64,000 bases of DNA. Source: Marinobacterium jannaschii DSM 6295. GTDB lineage: Bacteria; Pseudomonadota; Gammaproteobacteria; Pseudomonadales; Balneatricaceae. Made by a program: the position numbers and the translations under genes. The first letter of the stretch is position 1, and every line of letters begins with the position of its first letter. This document shows positions 24,865 to 35,726 of this stretch, piece by piece. The notes beneath the pieces are model-generated. The model did no database searches and was not told where the DNA came from. It was given only the letters and a program-made list of their open reading frames with translations. The stretch is taken from the NCBI RefSeq assembly GCF_000620085.1, contig NZ_JHVJ01000005.1:248001-312000 (forward strand). The letters run 5' to 3'.

Positions 24865-26112
24865 ATGAATAAGTCAGATCTGATGACGCTAAAAATTAAC
24901 GGCCAGCGGCTGTGGCAACGCCTGCAATCGATGGCAGAAATTGGCGGCACGGCCAATGGAGGCTGTAACCGTCAGGCACTGACAGACGAAGACAAAGCAG
25001 GACGCGATCTGTTTATCCAGTGGTGCGAAGCGGTTGGTTGCAGCATCACCATTGACCGCATGGGTAACGTATTTGCCCGACGTCCCGGCCGAAATAACGA
25101 TCTGCCACCCGTGATCACTGGCAGCCACCTCGACACGCAGCCAACTGGCGGAAAATTTGACGGTGTCTACGGGGTATTAGCTGGCGTTGAAATTCTCGAA
25201 ACTCTGCACGAACACCAGATCGAAACAGAGCACCCAATCGAAGTGATCGCCTGGACCAATGAAGAAGGCGCCCGCTTCTCCCCGGCAATGATCGGCTCTG
25301 GTGTCTGGGCAGGAGTATTCAACGAGGAATATGGCCACAGTCGCACCGATGCCAAGGGAAAGAGCCTCGGCGAAGAACTAGCGCGCATTGGCTATCTGGG
25401 AGAGCAACCAGCGGAAGCCAAACCTGTCAAAGCAGCTTTTGAGCTGCATATTGAACAGGGACCGATACTGGAAAAAGAGCAGAAGCAAATTGGCATCGTT
25501 TCTGGAGTACAGGGCATGCGCTGGTACGATCTGACCATTGAAGGCCAGCCCTGTCATGCCGGACCTAGCCCTATGGAGGTACGCAAGGATCCGATGATGG
25601 CCCTGGCTCCAATTCTACAGCGACTATACCAGCTGGCCGAGCGACACGGCCCCTGGGCCCGTGTCACCTTTGGAGACATTAAAACCGAACCGGGTGCCCG
25701 CAATACGGTGCCGGAGCGAATCGTGCTGGCAGTGGACCTGCGCCACCCGGATCAGGATACTCTGGATAGCATGGACCAGTCATTCCGCCGCATCGTAGAA
25801 GAGGAATCCAATCCCCGCGGTTTGAAGGTCTGTGTGCGCGATGAATGGAACTCCCCCGCCGTTGTCTTTGATCTAAATTGCGTTGATGCAGTGCGAGATG
25901 CGGTGCAGTCGCTGGGTTACTCCAATATGGAACTCTTCAGCGGCGCCGGCCATGATTCTGTATACGTCAGCCAGGTTGCACCAACCAGCATGATTTTTAT
26001 CCCCTGCGAAAAGGGTATATCACACAACGAAGCAGAGAATGTCGATCTGGAAGATGTCGCAGCCGGCGGTAACGTACTTCTACAGGCAATACTCAGCAGC
26101 GCAATTCGCTAG
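24865..26112 (+). CDS. M20-family Zn hydrolase (N-carbamoyl amino acid hydrolase/allantoate amidohydrolase type)
   Basis: The 415-residue amidohydrolase has the bimetal site residues in 'GSHLDTQPTGGKFDG' (H88, D90) and 'TNEEGARF' (E133/E134), then 'FELHIEQGPILE', 'CHAGPSPM' and 'SGAGHDSVY' near the end. This order is specific to the carbamoylase/ureidopropionase/allantoate branch. Such enzymes open N-carbamoyl or ureido groups to an amine, CO2 and ammonia. I chose the ATG at 24865, with AGGAAAA upstream, over a start 54 bases earlier. It suggests that the island handles ureido as well as guanidino nitrogen. Confidence 0.9.
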   Translation: MNKSDLMTLKINGQRLWQRLQSMAEIGGTANGGCNRQALTDEDKAGRDLFIQWCEAVGCSITIDRMGNVFARRPGRNNDLPPVITGSHLDTQPTGGKFDGVYGVLAGVEILETLHEHQIETEHPIEVIAWTNEEGARFSPAMIGSGVWAGVFNEEYGHSRTDAKGKSLGEELARIGYLGEQPAEAKPVKAAFELHIEQGPILEKEQKQIGIVSGVQGMRWYDLTIEGQPCHAGPSPMEVRKDPMMALAPILQRLYQLAERHGPWARVTFGDIKTEPGARNTVPERIVLAVDLRHPDQDTLDSMDQSFRRIVEEESNPRGLKVCVRDEWNSPAVVFDLNCVDAVRDAVQSLGYSNMELFSGAGHDSVYVSQVAPTSMIFIPCEKGISHNEAENVDLEDVAAGGNVLLQAILSSAIR

Positions 26113-26155
26113 CTCAATTTCGGCGACACTGCGGCGCACTAAGTTACAAGAAGGT

Positions 26156-26177
26156 CTGGGACAGCGTGCTGTCCCAG
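26156..26177 (+). terminator. Hairpin after the M20 hydrolase
   Basis: CTGGGACAG and CTGTCCCAG form a perfect stem with a very small loop 43 bases past the stop. There is no T-run, so termination strength is uncertain. Confidence 0.5.
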
Positions 26178-26413
26178 TGACTCAACACCTATATAATTCC
26201 TACTAATTTATATAAGGTATGCTGCTACGACCTATAATTCTTACTTAATCCAGAGATAGTCAGATGGAAATAGTCGGCATGGAGGAACTTATACGGGGAT
26301 GAATATGTAGCCCCTCTCAAATAGTTTCCGTGTTTTAATCACAGCTTCGATCTAGTTGAATTTAGGCGCAAGCTGGTATGTATTGAGAAAAATTCAGAGG
26401 AGTATATAGGACT
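26178..26413. other. Short AT-rich intergenic region
   Basis: No gene or dyad is seen. Base composition is more AT-rich than the neighbouring hydrolase, and this continues into the GAP-family gene. Confidence 0.4.
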
Positions 26414-27076
26414 ATGGCTGACATTTTCGCTGTTCTAATCCCTATCCTAATTGTAGATGCAGTCAATCCTGTATTATTCGCCTTTATGGTCTATGCAGCT
26501 GGAACGGAACGTCCGGTTTCAAATAGCAGTGCAATTTTGCTCGGGCATACTTGTGCCTACTTTATTGTTGGTATCGCCTTAGCGCTTGGGCTCGAGCAAC
26601 TCACCGATCGTTTAGAAAACCCGCAACTCATCGACTACATCATTGGCTTTTTAATCGGCGTCCTTCTGATAGGAGTTGCATTCCGATCTCCCAATAAATC
26701 ACAAAAGCAAGAAGAGCCTAGTGGCACACTTACTCCGATAAAAGCACTCGGCCTGGGGGCTATCGTTAATTTCGTAGGTATTCCGTTTGCGTTACCTTAC
26801 TTTGCGGCTCTAGACCAAATACTGAAGGCAGATCTTGCGGTTATTGATTCAATAATGGTGCTGGCAGCCTATAACCTTTTTTATGCCCTGCCCTTTTTGA
26901 TTATCCCAGTATTAGTGAAGATCATTGGTAAGCGCAGTCAATCTATATTGGGACGTATTAATGGGATAGTAGAGCGCGTTAGCAGCTATATTATGCCGAT
27001 ATTGCTCGCACTGGCTGGCTTCGTTTTAGTGGTGGATGCACTTAAGTTTATGCTTACTGGAAAAGGATTATTTTAA
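26414..27076 (+). CDS. GAP/LysE-like family membrane protein
   Basis: The 220-residue protein has six hydrophobic segments. The opening 'IPILIVDAVNPVLFAFMVYA' and a later 'LGLGAIVNFVGIPFALPYF' each carry the Asn/Pro pair typical of LysE/CcdA-like transporters and of the GAP (Sap) family. Members export amino acids, lipids or peptides, or move reducing equivalents; none of these is proven here. Codon use is more AT-rich than in the flanking clusters. A truncated ORF follows at 27112 and may once have been its partner. Confidence 0.7.
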   Translation: MADIFAVLIPILIVDAVNPVLFAFMVYAAGTERPVSNSSAILLGHTCAYFIVGIALALGLEQLTDRLENPQLIDYIIGFLIGVLLIGVAFRSPNKSQKQEEPSGTLTPIKALGLGAIVNFVGIPFALPYFAALDQILKADLAVIDSIMVLAAYNLFYALPFLIIPVLVKIIGKRSQSILGRINGIVERVSSYIMPILLALAGFVLVVDALKFMLTGKGLF

Positions 27077-27111
27077 TTATCTGAGGCCAAATTCTGTATG
27101 AGGGAGTAACA

Positions 27112-27255
27112 ATGAGTAAGACCTTAAAACAGATACTATTGTTGCTTAGCATCCACATAGGAAGACGCCGCAGATATTATTCTGCGGCCGGTAGCGGAGA
27201 TCACCCCGATCCGATTCGTGATCAAAAGGCCGATCGCCCGAGCACGCCCTTATGA
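27112..27255 (+). pseudogene. Possible truncated 5' end of a gene
   Basis: An ATG with an AGGGAG site 6 bases upstream opens a reading frame whose first residues (MSKTLKQILLLLSI) look like the start of a signal or membrane segment. After about 14 codons the frame turns into low-complexity, arginine-rich sequence and stops at codon 48, against the end of the CheB gene. A deletion junction near 27155-27170 would explain this. No family can be assigned. Confidence 0.3.
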
Positions 27256-27263
27256 CACCGCTT

Positions 27264-27827
27264 CTATGGCTCAGCAAACTTCGCCAGAAAATGCGAAATC
27301 TCTTCCAGCGTGAGGCCGTCGCTAACAATACCGGCCCCAATCGCAGCAGCTGGCAACCCGGGTTCAAACGCGGTTTGCGGATTTTCCACCAAAACGATCC
27401 CACCCGCGTTCTTAATAGCCTGCAGCCCCTTAAGACCGTCCTCGCCTCCTCCGGTCAGCAAGATTCCAAGCGCATTTTCGGCATACTCATCGGCAACAGA
27501 TTCCAGTAATGCATCAATCGAGGGGCGTGCAAATTTAAGCGGCGCATCCAGTGACAGGACAAAACGTCCGCTATCAACCAGCAGATGGTAGTCCGCCGGT
27601 GCAATAGTGATAGTTCCGGGTGTCACCGCTAATCGATCCTGAGCCTCCTGAACCTTTAGCGGGGTGTGCTTTTGCAACACCTCCAGAAGATAATCATGCT
27701 GTACCGAGGCGCGATGGATAACAACAACCAGAGGCACCTTCAGTGTTGCAGGAAGCGAGGTCAATAACCTGCGAAGCGCGTCCATGCCACCCAGACTGGT
27801 GCCTATTGCGATACAATCGACCGTCAT
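27264..27827 (-). CDS. CheB-type methylesterase, stand-alone catalytic domain
   Basis: The 187-residue protein consists only of the CheB methylesterase/deamidase domain. The triad is visible as S11 in 'IGTSLGG', H38 in 'VVVIHRAS' and D130 in 'LLTGGGEDG'. The N-terminal receiver of classical CheB is absent, so it cannot be regulated by CheA phosphorylation in the usual way. It starts 3 bases after the CheR stop. No chemoreceptor gene is present in the window, so the methylated substrate is unknown and may be a kinase of this island. Confidence 0.92.
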   Translation of the reverse strand: MTVDCIAIGTSLGGMDALRRLLTSLPATLKVPLVVVIHRASVQHDYLLEVLQKHTPLKVQEAQDRLAVTPGTITIAPADYHLLVDSGRFVLSLDAPLKFARPSIDALLESVADEYAENALGILLTGGGEDGLKGLQAIKNAGGIVLVENPQTAFEPGLPAAAIGAGIVSDGLTLEEISHFLAKFAEP

Positions 27828-27830
27828 CAG

Positions 27831-28718
27831 TTACCGAATCCTCTGATAGATTCGCCCGGGGCCGTCCAGCTCTTTGTAGTACTGCTCAAACGGCGTGAAC
27901 TGCAGACTCTCCTTGGTGCCCAGCACGAGAATCCCGAACCTGCACAGACTGTTATGCAATAATTCCAGCACGCGGTTCCGCAGGTTATCGTCAAAGTAGA
28001 TCATCACATTGCGACAGAAGATAATATTGAACTCATTGAAAGAGCCATCTGTCGCCAGGTTATGGCGGGAAAACACGATAGGGTTACGCAAGCGCGGCAC
28101 CAGGATCGCTCTGTCATAGCGGGCACTGTAATACTCCGAGAATGACCTTTTTCCTCCTGCTTTCTGGTAGTTAGCCGTATATGCCTGCATCTCATTCAAC
28201 GGCATAACACCGGCCTGCGCGTGCTTGATAATCGCTTCGTTAAAATCCGTCGCATATATTTTGCTATGCGACGACATCCCTTCCTCCTCCAGAAGGATGC
28301 TCATCGAGTAGGCTTCCTCGCCTGATGAGCAACCCGCATGCCAGACCCGTATCGAGGGGTAGGTCTGGAGCAGCGGCACAACTTTATTGCGCAAGGCAAC
28401 GTACATTGCGGGATCACGAAACATTGCGGTGACATTGATCGACAGATTCAGTAAGAAACGCTCCATCATCTGCCGGTCATGCAGCACGCGGTCTTGCAGA
28501 GCGCTGATCGAACCGAGCCCTTCCAGGCTCAGAAGGTTCATAATGCGCCGTTTAAGTGAAGCCCTCGCGTACTGACGAAAGTCGAAGCCGTAGTACCGAT
28601 AAATGGCCTCGCAGAGCAGATCAATTTCGATCTGCTCCAGCTGTCGATGCCTGGCCGGAATTTCAGCATTCTCGGTATATTCGCTACTTTCAGTGTTGTC
28701 ACTCACTGCATCAGTCAT
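27831..28718 (-). CDS. CheR-type protein-glutamate methyltransferase
   Basis: The 295-residue protein has the helical N-terminal CheR domain ('FDFRQYARASLKRRI', 'NLSINVTAMFRDP') and the SAM-binding C-terminal domain ('VWHAGCSSGEEAYSMSILL', 'IYATDFNEAIIKHA', 'FNIIFCRNVMIYFD'). It uses SAM to methylate glutamates, usually on chemoreceptors. It lies directly downstream of the giant HAMP-repeat kinase (39 bases) and upstream of CheB, consistent with the two acting on that kinase or its partner. That link is inference. Confidence 0.93.
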   Translation of the reverse strand: MTDAVSDNTESSEYTENAEIPARHRQLEQIEIDLLCEAIYRYYGFDFRQYARASLKRRIMNLLSLEGLGSISALQDRVLHDRQMMERFLLNLSINVTAMFRDPAMYVALRNKVVPLLQTYPSIRVWHAGCSSGEEAYSMSILLEEEGMSSHSKIYATDFNEAIIKHAQAGVMPLNEMQAYTANYQKAGGKRSFSEYYSARYDRAILVPRLRNPIVFSRHNLATDGSFNEFNIIFCRNVMIYFDDNLRNRVLELLHNSLCRFGILVLGTKESLQFTPFEQYYKELDGPGRIYQRIR

Positions 28719-28757
28719 GTCGGTATCGACCCTGGCATTGCCACCTTTTCCGGTCCA

Positions 28758-31700
28758 TTAGTTTCGTTCCTTGTAGAGCCAGACCCGTACCAGCGACAAC
28801 AGCTGTTCGGTATCCACCGGCTTGACAATATAGTCAGATGCGCCAGCCTCCAGGCACTTCTGTCGGTCTTCCATCATCGCCTTCGCCGTCACAGCGATAA
28901 TCGGCAGGTTGCGATACTGCTCCTTCTTACGTATCTCGCGCATGGTTTCGTAGCCGTCCATCTCCGGCATCATAATATCCATCAGTACGATTTCGATCTC
29001 CGGATGCTGCTCCAGTTTATCCAACGCCTGCGCTCCGCTCTCAGCATACAGTGTGACACTGTCATGGGCCTCGAATACCGAAGTTAAGGTGAAGATATTC
29101 CGTACATCGTCATCCACTATCAGGATGGTACGACCGTTCAGCTGTGGATCGTTCTCGTGCACCTGCTGCAGCATCTGGCGCTTAGACTCTGGCAGTCTCG
29201 ACTCTACCCGATGAAGGAACAGCGCCGTTTCGTCCAGCAACCGTTCGGGCGACTTCACGTTTTTAACGATGATCGTTTCGGCAACAGAGCGCAGGCGGGT
29301 TTCTTCATCCTCACTCAGTTCTTTGCCGGTATAGATAATAATCGGCAGATTCACCAGCGCCGGGTCCTTCTTGATCGCTTCAATCAACGACAGGCCATCT
29401 TCATCCGGCAATACCAGGTCAAGTACCATGCAATGGAATGTCTGCTCGCTGAGGAGTTTTCTGGCTTCCTTCGCGGTACCCACCGCCGTGACATGAACAT
29501 CGCCGTTACCAATCAGGTCAATGATGGCAGCACGCTGCTTATCGTTGTCCTCCACTACCAGCAGTTGCTTCAGTTTCTGCTTCTGGAAGCTGTCTATCTG
29601 CACGAAAATATCTTTCAGGCAGCTGTCATTCAGCGGTTTGTGCAGGAAGGAGACCGCCCCTTGTTTCAGGCTGCGTTTACGCACATCTTCGACCGAGGCG
29701 ATATGCACCGGAATATGGCGGATCTTAGGATCATGCTTGATCCGGTCAAGCACGGTCCAGCCGTTCATAATCGGCAGTTTAATATCGAGAATGATGGCAT
29801 CCGGACGGTACTCCTGCGCGCAAAGCAGTCCGGCATCACCGGTTGTTGCGACCACACCTTTAAAACCGTTGCTACGTGCCTTCTCCAACAGAATGCGGGC
29901 AAAGGCGATATCATCTTCGATAATCAATACTATCCGGTCACCGGCCTTAATATCGATGCGGTCGTCTTCTACTTCGCTGATCAAACCACCAACGGTGCCT
30001 GTTGTTACCTGCGCCGAGCGCCCACCGGCACTCAGCACCGGCTGTTGCACAGGTAGCAAGGCTGGATCAGGTTCACGGTTGTTCACAGATGGAGGCGAAA
30101 GCAGGGACTGCGGACTCGGCGTGTAGGCAGGCATGCCATGCTCAGCGGCCACGACCAGTGCCTCCGGGTAAGTCTGAGGAATAAACAGGGTAAAGGTACT
30201 GCCCTTACCCTCCTCACTCTCCAATACGATCTCTCCGCCCAGCATGTAGGCGATCTCACGACTGATCGACAATCCCAGTCCGGTACCGCCAAACTTGCGA
30301 CTGGTACTGCCATCCGCCTGCTGGAAGGCCTCGAATACAACCTGATGTTTATCCGCAGGAATGCCAATTCCACTATCAACCACACTGAAGGCAATGACAT
30401 TCGCCGCTTCATTCAGGCTGTTGATATGTGGGCTCCAGCCTGTTTGTGCACTGCGTATATTAAATTTAACAAAGCCTTTTTCCGTAAATTTAATCGCATT
30501 CGAGAGGAAGTTTTTAATTACCTGCTGGACGCGCTTCTCGTCCGTCTGGATGGTTTTACGCAGGCCTGAATCCAGCTCAGTTTCAAAAACAATGCCCTTG
30601 TTCTCAGCCATCAGCTGGAAGCCGCGCACTGCCCAGTTCTGAATTCGTTGTAGGAAAATATCGCCGACCTGTATCGACATCTTGCCGGCTTCTATCTTCG
30701 CCAGATCGAGGATTTCATTGATCAGCTCCAGCAACTCGATACCCGAGTCGTGGATGGTGTTCATTTTCTCGATCTGTTTTTCAGTGAAGTTCTTGTCTAT
30801 GTTCTTCCGTAATCCATCGGACAGCACCATCAGGCTGTTCAATGGCGTACGCAACTCATGAGACATATTGGCGAGGAATTCAGATTTGTATTTCGAGGAG
30901 ATCGACAGCTGCTGGGCTTTCTCTTCCAACTCAGCCTTAGCGGATTCAACTTCGCGCTTCTGATCTACCAGGACGCGGGACTTCTCTTCCAGCTCTTCAT
31001 TGGTCTGCTGCAGCTCTTCCTGCTGGGACTTGAGCTTACCTTCAGACTCCTTGAGGTTTTTCGCCTGGGTCTCAAGCTTGTCGTTGGTATTTTTCAGCTC
31101 CTGCTGCTGGCTTTGCAGCTCTTCAGACAATGCCTGCGACTCTTTCAACAGGCGTTCAGTACGCGCACTGGCGGTAACGGCGTTGGCTACGATGCCCAAG
31201 CTGATCATCAGCTGGTCGAGGAAAGTCAGCACATTATCGCTGAACGGCTCGAAGGAGCCGAGTTCCACAACGCCGATCAATCCGCCCTCAAACAGTACCG
31301 GCAACACCACCAATACGCCCGGCTTGGCGTTACCAAGCCCCGAGCTGACACGGATATAGTCATCCGGGATCTGGTGCACCATAATCCGTTTCTTCTCACG
31401 AGCAGACTGCCCTACCAGCCCCTGGCCAACCTCGAACCGGTTCGCCACCGATTTACGCTCGTGGTAGGCGTAGCTGGCAAGCATGACCAGCTCCGGCGTA
31501 TCGTTGGTGCGGCTTTCATCAAGCCCGCTTTCAAGCGCATAAAACACGCCGTGCTGCGCGTTGATAACAGGACATACCTCTGTCACTACTACGTCGGCAA
31601 GGTTTTGCAGGTCCTTTTTACCCTGCATTAAGCCACTGAATGTTGATAGGTTGGACTTCAGCCAGTCCTGCTCGGCGTTTAGCTCCGAAGTCTCCCTGAG

Positions 31701-34700
31701 CGTCACGATCATCTGGTTGAGGCCGTTTTTCAACGTTTCAACCTCGCCTTTAGCGGCAACATCGATACTGCCGCTCAGATCGCCTTTGGTTACATCCGTC
31801 ACCACGGTAAGAATTGATCGGATCTGACGTGTCAGGTTATCCGCCAGCTCATTTACATTCTCCGTCAGGTCTCGCCATACACCTTCGGCCGCCGGCACAT
31901 CGGCCTGATTGCCAAGGTTACCCTCGTTACCCACCTCTTTTGCAACGAACGTAACCTGATTGGCAAACACCGACAGAGTGTCGATCATCGCATTAATAGT
32001 ATTTTTCAGGGTCAGTACTTCCCCCTGTGCATCAACAGTGATCTTCTGTTCGAGATCACCCCTTGCCACAGCAGAGGTCACGCGCGCGATGTCACGTACC
32101 TGACCGGTCAGATTATTGGCGAGCTGGTTTACATTGCGTGTCAGATCTTCCCAGGCACCGGCTACACCTTTTACTTCGGCCTGCCCGCCCAGCTTACCTT
32201 CGGTACCCACTTCCTGCGCGACACGACTCACTTCAGACGAGAAGCGTGTCAGATTATCCACCATGCCGTTAATGGTGTTTTTCAGCTCAAGTACTTCACC
32301 CTGAGCATCCACCATGATTTTCTGGCTGAGGTCACCGTTTGCCACTGCCGCTGCAACCGTGGCGATATTCCGCACCTGATTGGTCAGGTTATCGGCCATT
32401 CCGTTTACATTGTCGGTCAGCGCCTGCCAGGCGCCGGAGACGCCTTCTACGTCGGCTTTACCACCCAGTACACCATCAGTACCTACTTCCTGTGCGACAC
32501 GGGTTACCTCTGCGGCAAATCGTGTCAGCTTATCAACCATGATGTTGATCGTTTCTTTCAGTTCAAGAATCTCACCACGAGCCTCAACAGTGATCTTCTG
32601 AGACAGATCTCCATTAGCCACCGCGGTTGCCACCGTGGCGATATTACGTACCTGATTGGTCAGGTTGTCCGCCATATTGTTTACGTTACTGGTGAGGTCT
32701 TGCCAGACACCGGAGACATCTTCTACCTCTGCCTTACCGCCGAGAATCCCTTCCGTACCGACCTGCTGGGCAACACGCGTTACCTCAGATGAGAAGCGCG
32801 TCAGCTTTTCCACCATGGTATTGAGGGTATCTTTAAGCTCTGCAACCTCGCCCTGCGCATCAACGGTAATACGCTGACTGAGGTCGCCATTCGCGACGGC
32901 CGTTGCAACCGTGGCGATGTTACGCACCTGATTGGTCAGGTTATCTGCCATACCGTTAACATTGCCGGTCAGTTCTTCCCAAACTCCACCGACGTCCGAT
33001 ACGTTGGCTCGTCCACCCAGGATACCTTCTGTACCCACCTCTCGGGCGACTCGGGTAACCTCAGACGAAAACTGGTTGAGCTTGTCCACCATGGTGTTGA
33101 TGGTGTTTTTAAGCTCAAGTACCTCGCCTTTAGCTTCAACGGTGATCTCCTGGCTGAGATCGCCGTTGGCTACAGCGGTGGCCACCGTGGCGATATTACG
33201 CACCTGATTGGTCAGGTTATCAGCCATATTATTTACGTTGTTGGTCAGATCCTGCCAAACGCCGGCGACGCCCTCTACAACGGCACTTCCGCCCAGCTGG
33301 CCATCGGTACCCACCTCCTGGGCTACCCGGGTAACCTCGGATGAGAACTGGGTCAGCTTCTCCACCATGATATTGATGGTGTCCTTAAGCTGCGCCATTT
33401 CTCCCTGCGCTTCTACCGTTATTCGCTGGCTGAGATCACCATTGGCTACGGCGGCGGCGACATTTGAAATGTTGCGTACCTGGCCGGTCAGGTTATCGGC
33501 CATACCATTTACATTGTCGGTCAGATCAAGCCATACCCCGGACACGCCCGGCACCGCAGCCTGACCGCCAAGCTGACCATCGGTTCCCACCTCACGTGCT
33601 ACCCGGGTTACCTCACTGGAAAACTGGGTCAGGCGCTCGACCATGGTATTGATGGTGTCTTTAAGGTCGGCCACCTCACCCTGGGCGTCTACGGTGATCT
33701 TCTGCGACAGATCTCCATTGGCAACCGCCCCTGCGACCGTTGCGATATTACGCACCTGATTGGTCAGGTTGTCCGCCATACCATTTACGTTATTGGTCAG
33801 GTCCTGCCAGACACCGTCAACTCGTGTCACTTCAGCCTTACCGCCGAGTTTGCCTTCTGTGCCCACCTCACGCGCCACTCGCGTCACCTCAGATGAGAAC
33901 TGGGTCAGGCTGTCGACCATGGTATTGATCGTCTCTTTCAGGTCCGCCACTTCACCCTGGGCATTGACGGTAATCTTCTGAGAGAGATCACCGTTGGCAA
34001 CGGCCGTTGCGACCGTAGCAATATTACGCACCTGATTGGTCAGGTTATCTGCCATGCCATTAACGTTGTTGGTCAGATCCCGCCATACGCCTGTTACGCC
34101 GGATACTTCGGCCTTACCGCCTAACTTGCCCTCAGTTCCTACTTCGCGGGCAACTCGGGTCACCTCCGAAGAAAACTGAGTCAGACTGTCGACCATGGTA
34201 TTGATGGTGTTTTTCAACTCCAGGACTTCACCCTGGGCATCCACAACAATTTTCTGGTTCAGATCACCATTGGCCACCGCGGTCGCCACCGTTGCGATAT
34301 TACGTACCTGTCCGGTCAGGTTGTCCGCCATACCGTTAACGTTATTGGTCAGCTCCTGCCAGACGCCGGATACACCCGGCACCTCCGCACGCCCTCCCAG
34401 CTTGCCTGCGGTGCCTACATCGCGTGCAACCCGTGTTACCTCAGAGGAAAACTGCGTCAGACGCTCAACCATGGTATTGATGGTTTCTTTCAGCTCCAGT
34501 ACTTCGCCTTTCGCCTGCACGGTGATGCGTTGCGACAGGTCGCCATTGGCAACAGCCGTTGCAACACTGGCGATATTACGTACCTGGTTGGTGAGGTTAT
34601 CCCCCATGCCATTTACGCTGTTCGTAAGTTCCAACCAAACGCCGGAAACACCCTTAATGCGTGCCTGTCCGCCCAGGATGCCGTCAGTCCCGACATCGAG

Positions 34701-35246
34701 CGCAACACGGGTTACCTCGGTCGAAAATGTGTTGAGGAGGTCAATCATCTGATTGGTCGTGCGGGCAACACGCAAGAACTCACCTTTTAACGGGCGCCCT
34801 TCAATCGTCATCGACATCGGTTCTGTGAGATCGCCTTTGGCAATGGCCGCAACCACCCGGCCGAACTCACCAACAGGTTCTGCCATGCCGTCAATCGTCG
34901 TGTTGTACGACACCACCGTATCGGCCCAATGCCCCTTGGCAGCACTTATCGAAACCCGCTGGCTCAGGCGTCCATCTCTGCCCACTGCTCGGCTTACCCT
35001 CTGAAACTCCTTGAGCATCATTTGGTTAAGCTCAACGGATTCATTAAATGCCCGCGCTATTTCGCCGGCTATTCCGGTTTTATTTTCGGGTAGGCGAACA
35101 GCGAAATTACCATTTCGATAATCTCGCAAGGCTTTAAGCAAGGCTTTGTGATCAACAACTTCGGACTCATCCTTCCAGGCTTGTAAGGCCTTTAGGAGTT
35201 CCTTTGAGTCAACTTCCTGGACATTCACGCGGCGATCCCTCGACAT
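28758..35246 (-). CDS. Giant soluble hybrid histidine kinase: HAMP repeats, GAF, HisKA/HATPase, three receivers
   Basis: This 2,162-residue protein has no transmembrane segment. Residues about 30-1190 are HAMP-type units, including ten exact 92-residue repeats (each with '[20 protein letters not shown]', '[15 protein letters not shown]' and '[15 protein letters not shown]'). A GAF domain follows at about 1195-1345, then a coiled coil rich in Glu/Gln at 1350-1445. The HisKA motif '[13 protein letters not shown]' has its His near 1463, and the HATPase domain includes '[13 protein letters not shown]' and 'GTGLGLSIS'. Receivers lie near 1770-1885, 1890-2010 and 2035-2155, all with the phospho-acceptor Asp. 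The layout resembles fungal group III (Nik1) kinases but with more HAMP units. It probably senses a cytoplasmic cue or stress and feeds the neighbouring receivers. Confidence 0.95.
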   Translation of the reverse strand: MSRDRRVNVQEVDSKELLKALQAWKDESEVVDHKALLKALRDYRNGNFAVRLPENKTGIAGEIARAFNESVELNQMMLKEFQRVSRAVGRDGRLSQRVSISAAKGHWADTVVSYNTTIDGMAEPVGEFGRVVAAIAKGDLTEPMSMTIEGRPLKGEFLRVARTTNQMIDLLNTFSTEVTRVALDVGTDGILGGQARIKGVSGVWLELTNSVNGMGDNLTNQVRNIASVATAVANGDLSQRITVQAKGEVLELKETINTMVERLTQFSSEVTRVARDVGTAGKLGGRAEVPGVSGVWQELTNNVNGMADNLTGQVRNIATVATAVANGDLNQKIVVDAQGEVLELKNTINTMVDSLTQFSSEVTRVAREVGTEGKLGGKAEVSGVTGVWRDLTNNVNGMADNLTNQVRNIATVATAVANGDLSQKITVNAQGEVADLKETINTMVDSLTQFSSEVTRVAREVGTEGKLGGKAEVTRVDGVWQDLTNNVNGMADNLTNQVRNIATVAGAVANGDLSQKITVDAQGEVADLKDTINTMVERLTQFSSEVTRVAREVGTDGQLGGQAAVPGVSGVWLDLTDNVNGMADNLTGQVRNISNVAAAVANGDLSQRITVEAQGEMAQLKDTINIMVEKLTQFSSEVTRVAQEVGTDGQLGGSAVVEGVAGVWQDLTNNVNNMADNLTNQVRNIATVATAVANGDLSQEITVEAKGEVLELKNTINTMVDKLNQFSSEVTRVAREVGTEGILGGRANVSDVGGVWEELTGNVNGMADNLTNQVRNIATVATAVANGDLSQRITVDAQGEVAELKDTLNTMVEKLTRFSSEVTRVAQQVGTEGILGGKAEVEDVSGVWQDLTSNVNNMADNLTNQVRNIATVATAVANGDLSQKITVEARGEILELKETINIMVDKLTRFAAEVTRVAQEVGTDGVLGGKADVEGVSGAWQALTDNVNGMADNLTNQVRNIATVAAAVANGDLSQKIMVDAQGEVLELKNTINGMVDNLTRFSSEVSRVAQEVGTEGKLGGQAEVKGVAGAWEDLTRNVNQLANNLTGQVRDIARVTSAVARGDLEQKITVDAQGEVLTLKNTINAMIDTLSVFANQVTFVAKEVGNEGNLGNQADVPAAEGVWRDLTENVNELADNLTRQIRSILTVVTDVTKGDLSGSIDVAAKGEVETLKNGLNQMIVTLRETSELNAEQDWLKSNLSTFSGLMQGKKDLQNLADVVVTEVCPVINAQHGVFYALESGLDESRTNDTPELVMLASYAYHERKSVANRFEVGQGLVGQSAREKKRIMVHQIPDDYIRVSSGLGNAKPGVLVVLPVLFEGGLIGVVELGSFEPFSDNVLTFLDQLMISLGIVANAVTASARTERLLKESQALSEELQSQQQELKNTNDKLETQAKNLKESEGKLKSQQEELQQTNEELEEKSRVLVDQKREVESAKAELEEKAQQLSISSKYKSEFLANMSHELRTPLNSLMVLSDGLRKNIDKNFTEKQIEKMNTIHDSGIELLELINEILDLAKIEAGKMSIQVGDIFLQRIQNWAVRGFQLMAENKGIVFETELDSGLRKTIQTDEKRVQQVIKNFLSNAIKFTEKGFVKFNIRSAQTGWSPHINSLNEAANVIAFSVVDSGIGIPADKHQVVFEAFQQADGSTSRKFGGTGLGLSISREIAYMLGGEIVLESEEGKGSTFTLFIPQTYPEALVVAAEHGMPAYTPSPQSLLSPPSVNNREPDPALLPVQQPVLSAGGRSAQVTTGTVGGLISEVEDDRIDIKAGDRIVLIIEDDIAFARILLEKARSNGFKGVVATTGDAGLLCAQEYRPDAIILDIKLPIMNGWTVLDRIKHDPKIRHIPVHIASVEDVRKRSLKQGAVSFLHKPLNDSCLKDIFVQIDSFQKQKLKQLLVVEDNDKQRAAIIDLIGNGDVHVTAVGTAKEARKLLSEQTFHCMVLDLVLPDEDGLSLIEAIKKDPALVNLPIIIYTGKELSEDEETRLRSVAETIIVKNVKSPERLLDETALFLHRVESRLPESKRQMLQQVHENDPQLNGRTILIVDDDVRNIFTLTSVFEAHDSVTLYAESGAQALDKLEQHPEIEIVLMDIMMPEMDGYETMREIRKKEQYRNLPIIAVTAKAMMEDRQKCLEAGASDYIVKPVDTEQLLSLVRVWLYKERN
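31860..34619 (-). repeat. Ten tandem 276-bp coding repeats
   Basis: Within the giant kinase, the 'NVNGMADN' codons recur at an exact 276-base period. The first aligned unit starts at 34619 and the eleventh, partial one at 31859, so ten units span 2,760 bases with no insertions or deletions. Units differ at scattered positions. They therefore diverged after duplication but keep strict 92-residue phase, consistent with a continuous helical HAMP stack. Confidence 0.9.
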
Positions 35247-35287
35247 ATAGTTAGATTTATAGCGGGTGATATAAACTGGATGGGGAG

Positions 35288-35716
35288 TCAGAAAAAGCTT
35301 TGATTCGACAAGCGAGCCCAGCCTTCAATAAAGTGTTCACAAGTCAGTGAAAACTGAACAAAATCTGACGATTTCTTAATATAACCATTCGCGCCAAGCC
35401 TGACGCATTCCTGATAATCGCGAAGAGAGCTGGACCCCGATAGCATAAGTACAGGTACGGCCAAAGTTCGCTCATTCTGCCGTAAGCCCGCCAGAATCTC
35501 CTTGCCATTCATGCCTGGCAAGCCAATATCAAGAATCAACAGATCCGGTACTGCCAAAGCCGGATCATTCATCCGGGCCATGACATCCTGGCCAAGGTAC
35601 AGGTTCTCGTACGAACCATTGAAACCCATTTTATCAAGCACAACTTCCATCATTCTGGTGTCGGCAACGTCGTCTTCACCGTGCAAAACACTGAAATGGC
35701 TATAATCATAATCCAT
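35288..35716 (-). CDS. Single-domain response regulator (Rcp1-like)
   Basis: The 142-residue protein is a lone receiver. It has an acidic pocket in 'VLHGEDDVAD', the phospho-acceptor in 'DLLILDIGLPG', 'LMLSGSS' and the Lys in 'GYIKKSSDF'. No output domain follows. It lies between the CheB-CheR-kinase fusion and the giant kinase with short gaps, so it is a probable phosphorelay partner of both. An AAGGAAA site precedes the ATG. Confidence 0.92.
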   Translation of the reverse strand: MDYDYSHFSVLHGEDDVADTRMMEVVLDKMGFNGSYENLYLGQDVMARMNDPALAVPDLLILDIGLPGMNGKEILAGLRQNERTLAVPVLMLSGSSSLRDYQECVRLGANGYIKKSSDFVQFSLTCEHFIEGWARLSNQSFF

Positions 35717-35726
35717 ATTGGTTTCC

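Noticed and set aside
29157-30056. 299-residue plus-strand ORF
   Set aside because: It is antisense to the receiver domains of the giant kinase and has no family features.
31860-34619. Regular direct repeats suggestive of CRISPR or a DNA satellite
   Set aside because: The period of 276 bases, the coding phase and the HAMP protein repeats explain them fully. There are no short repeats with spacers.
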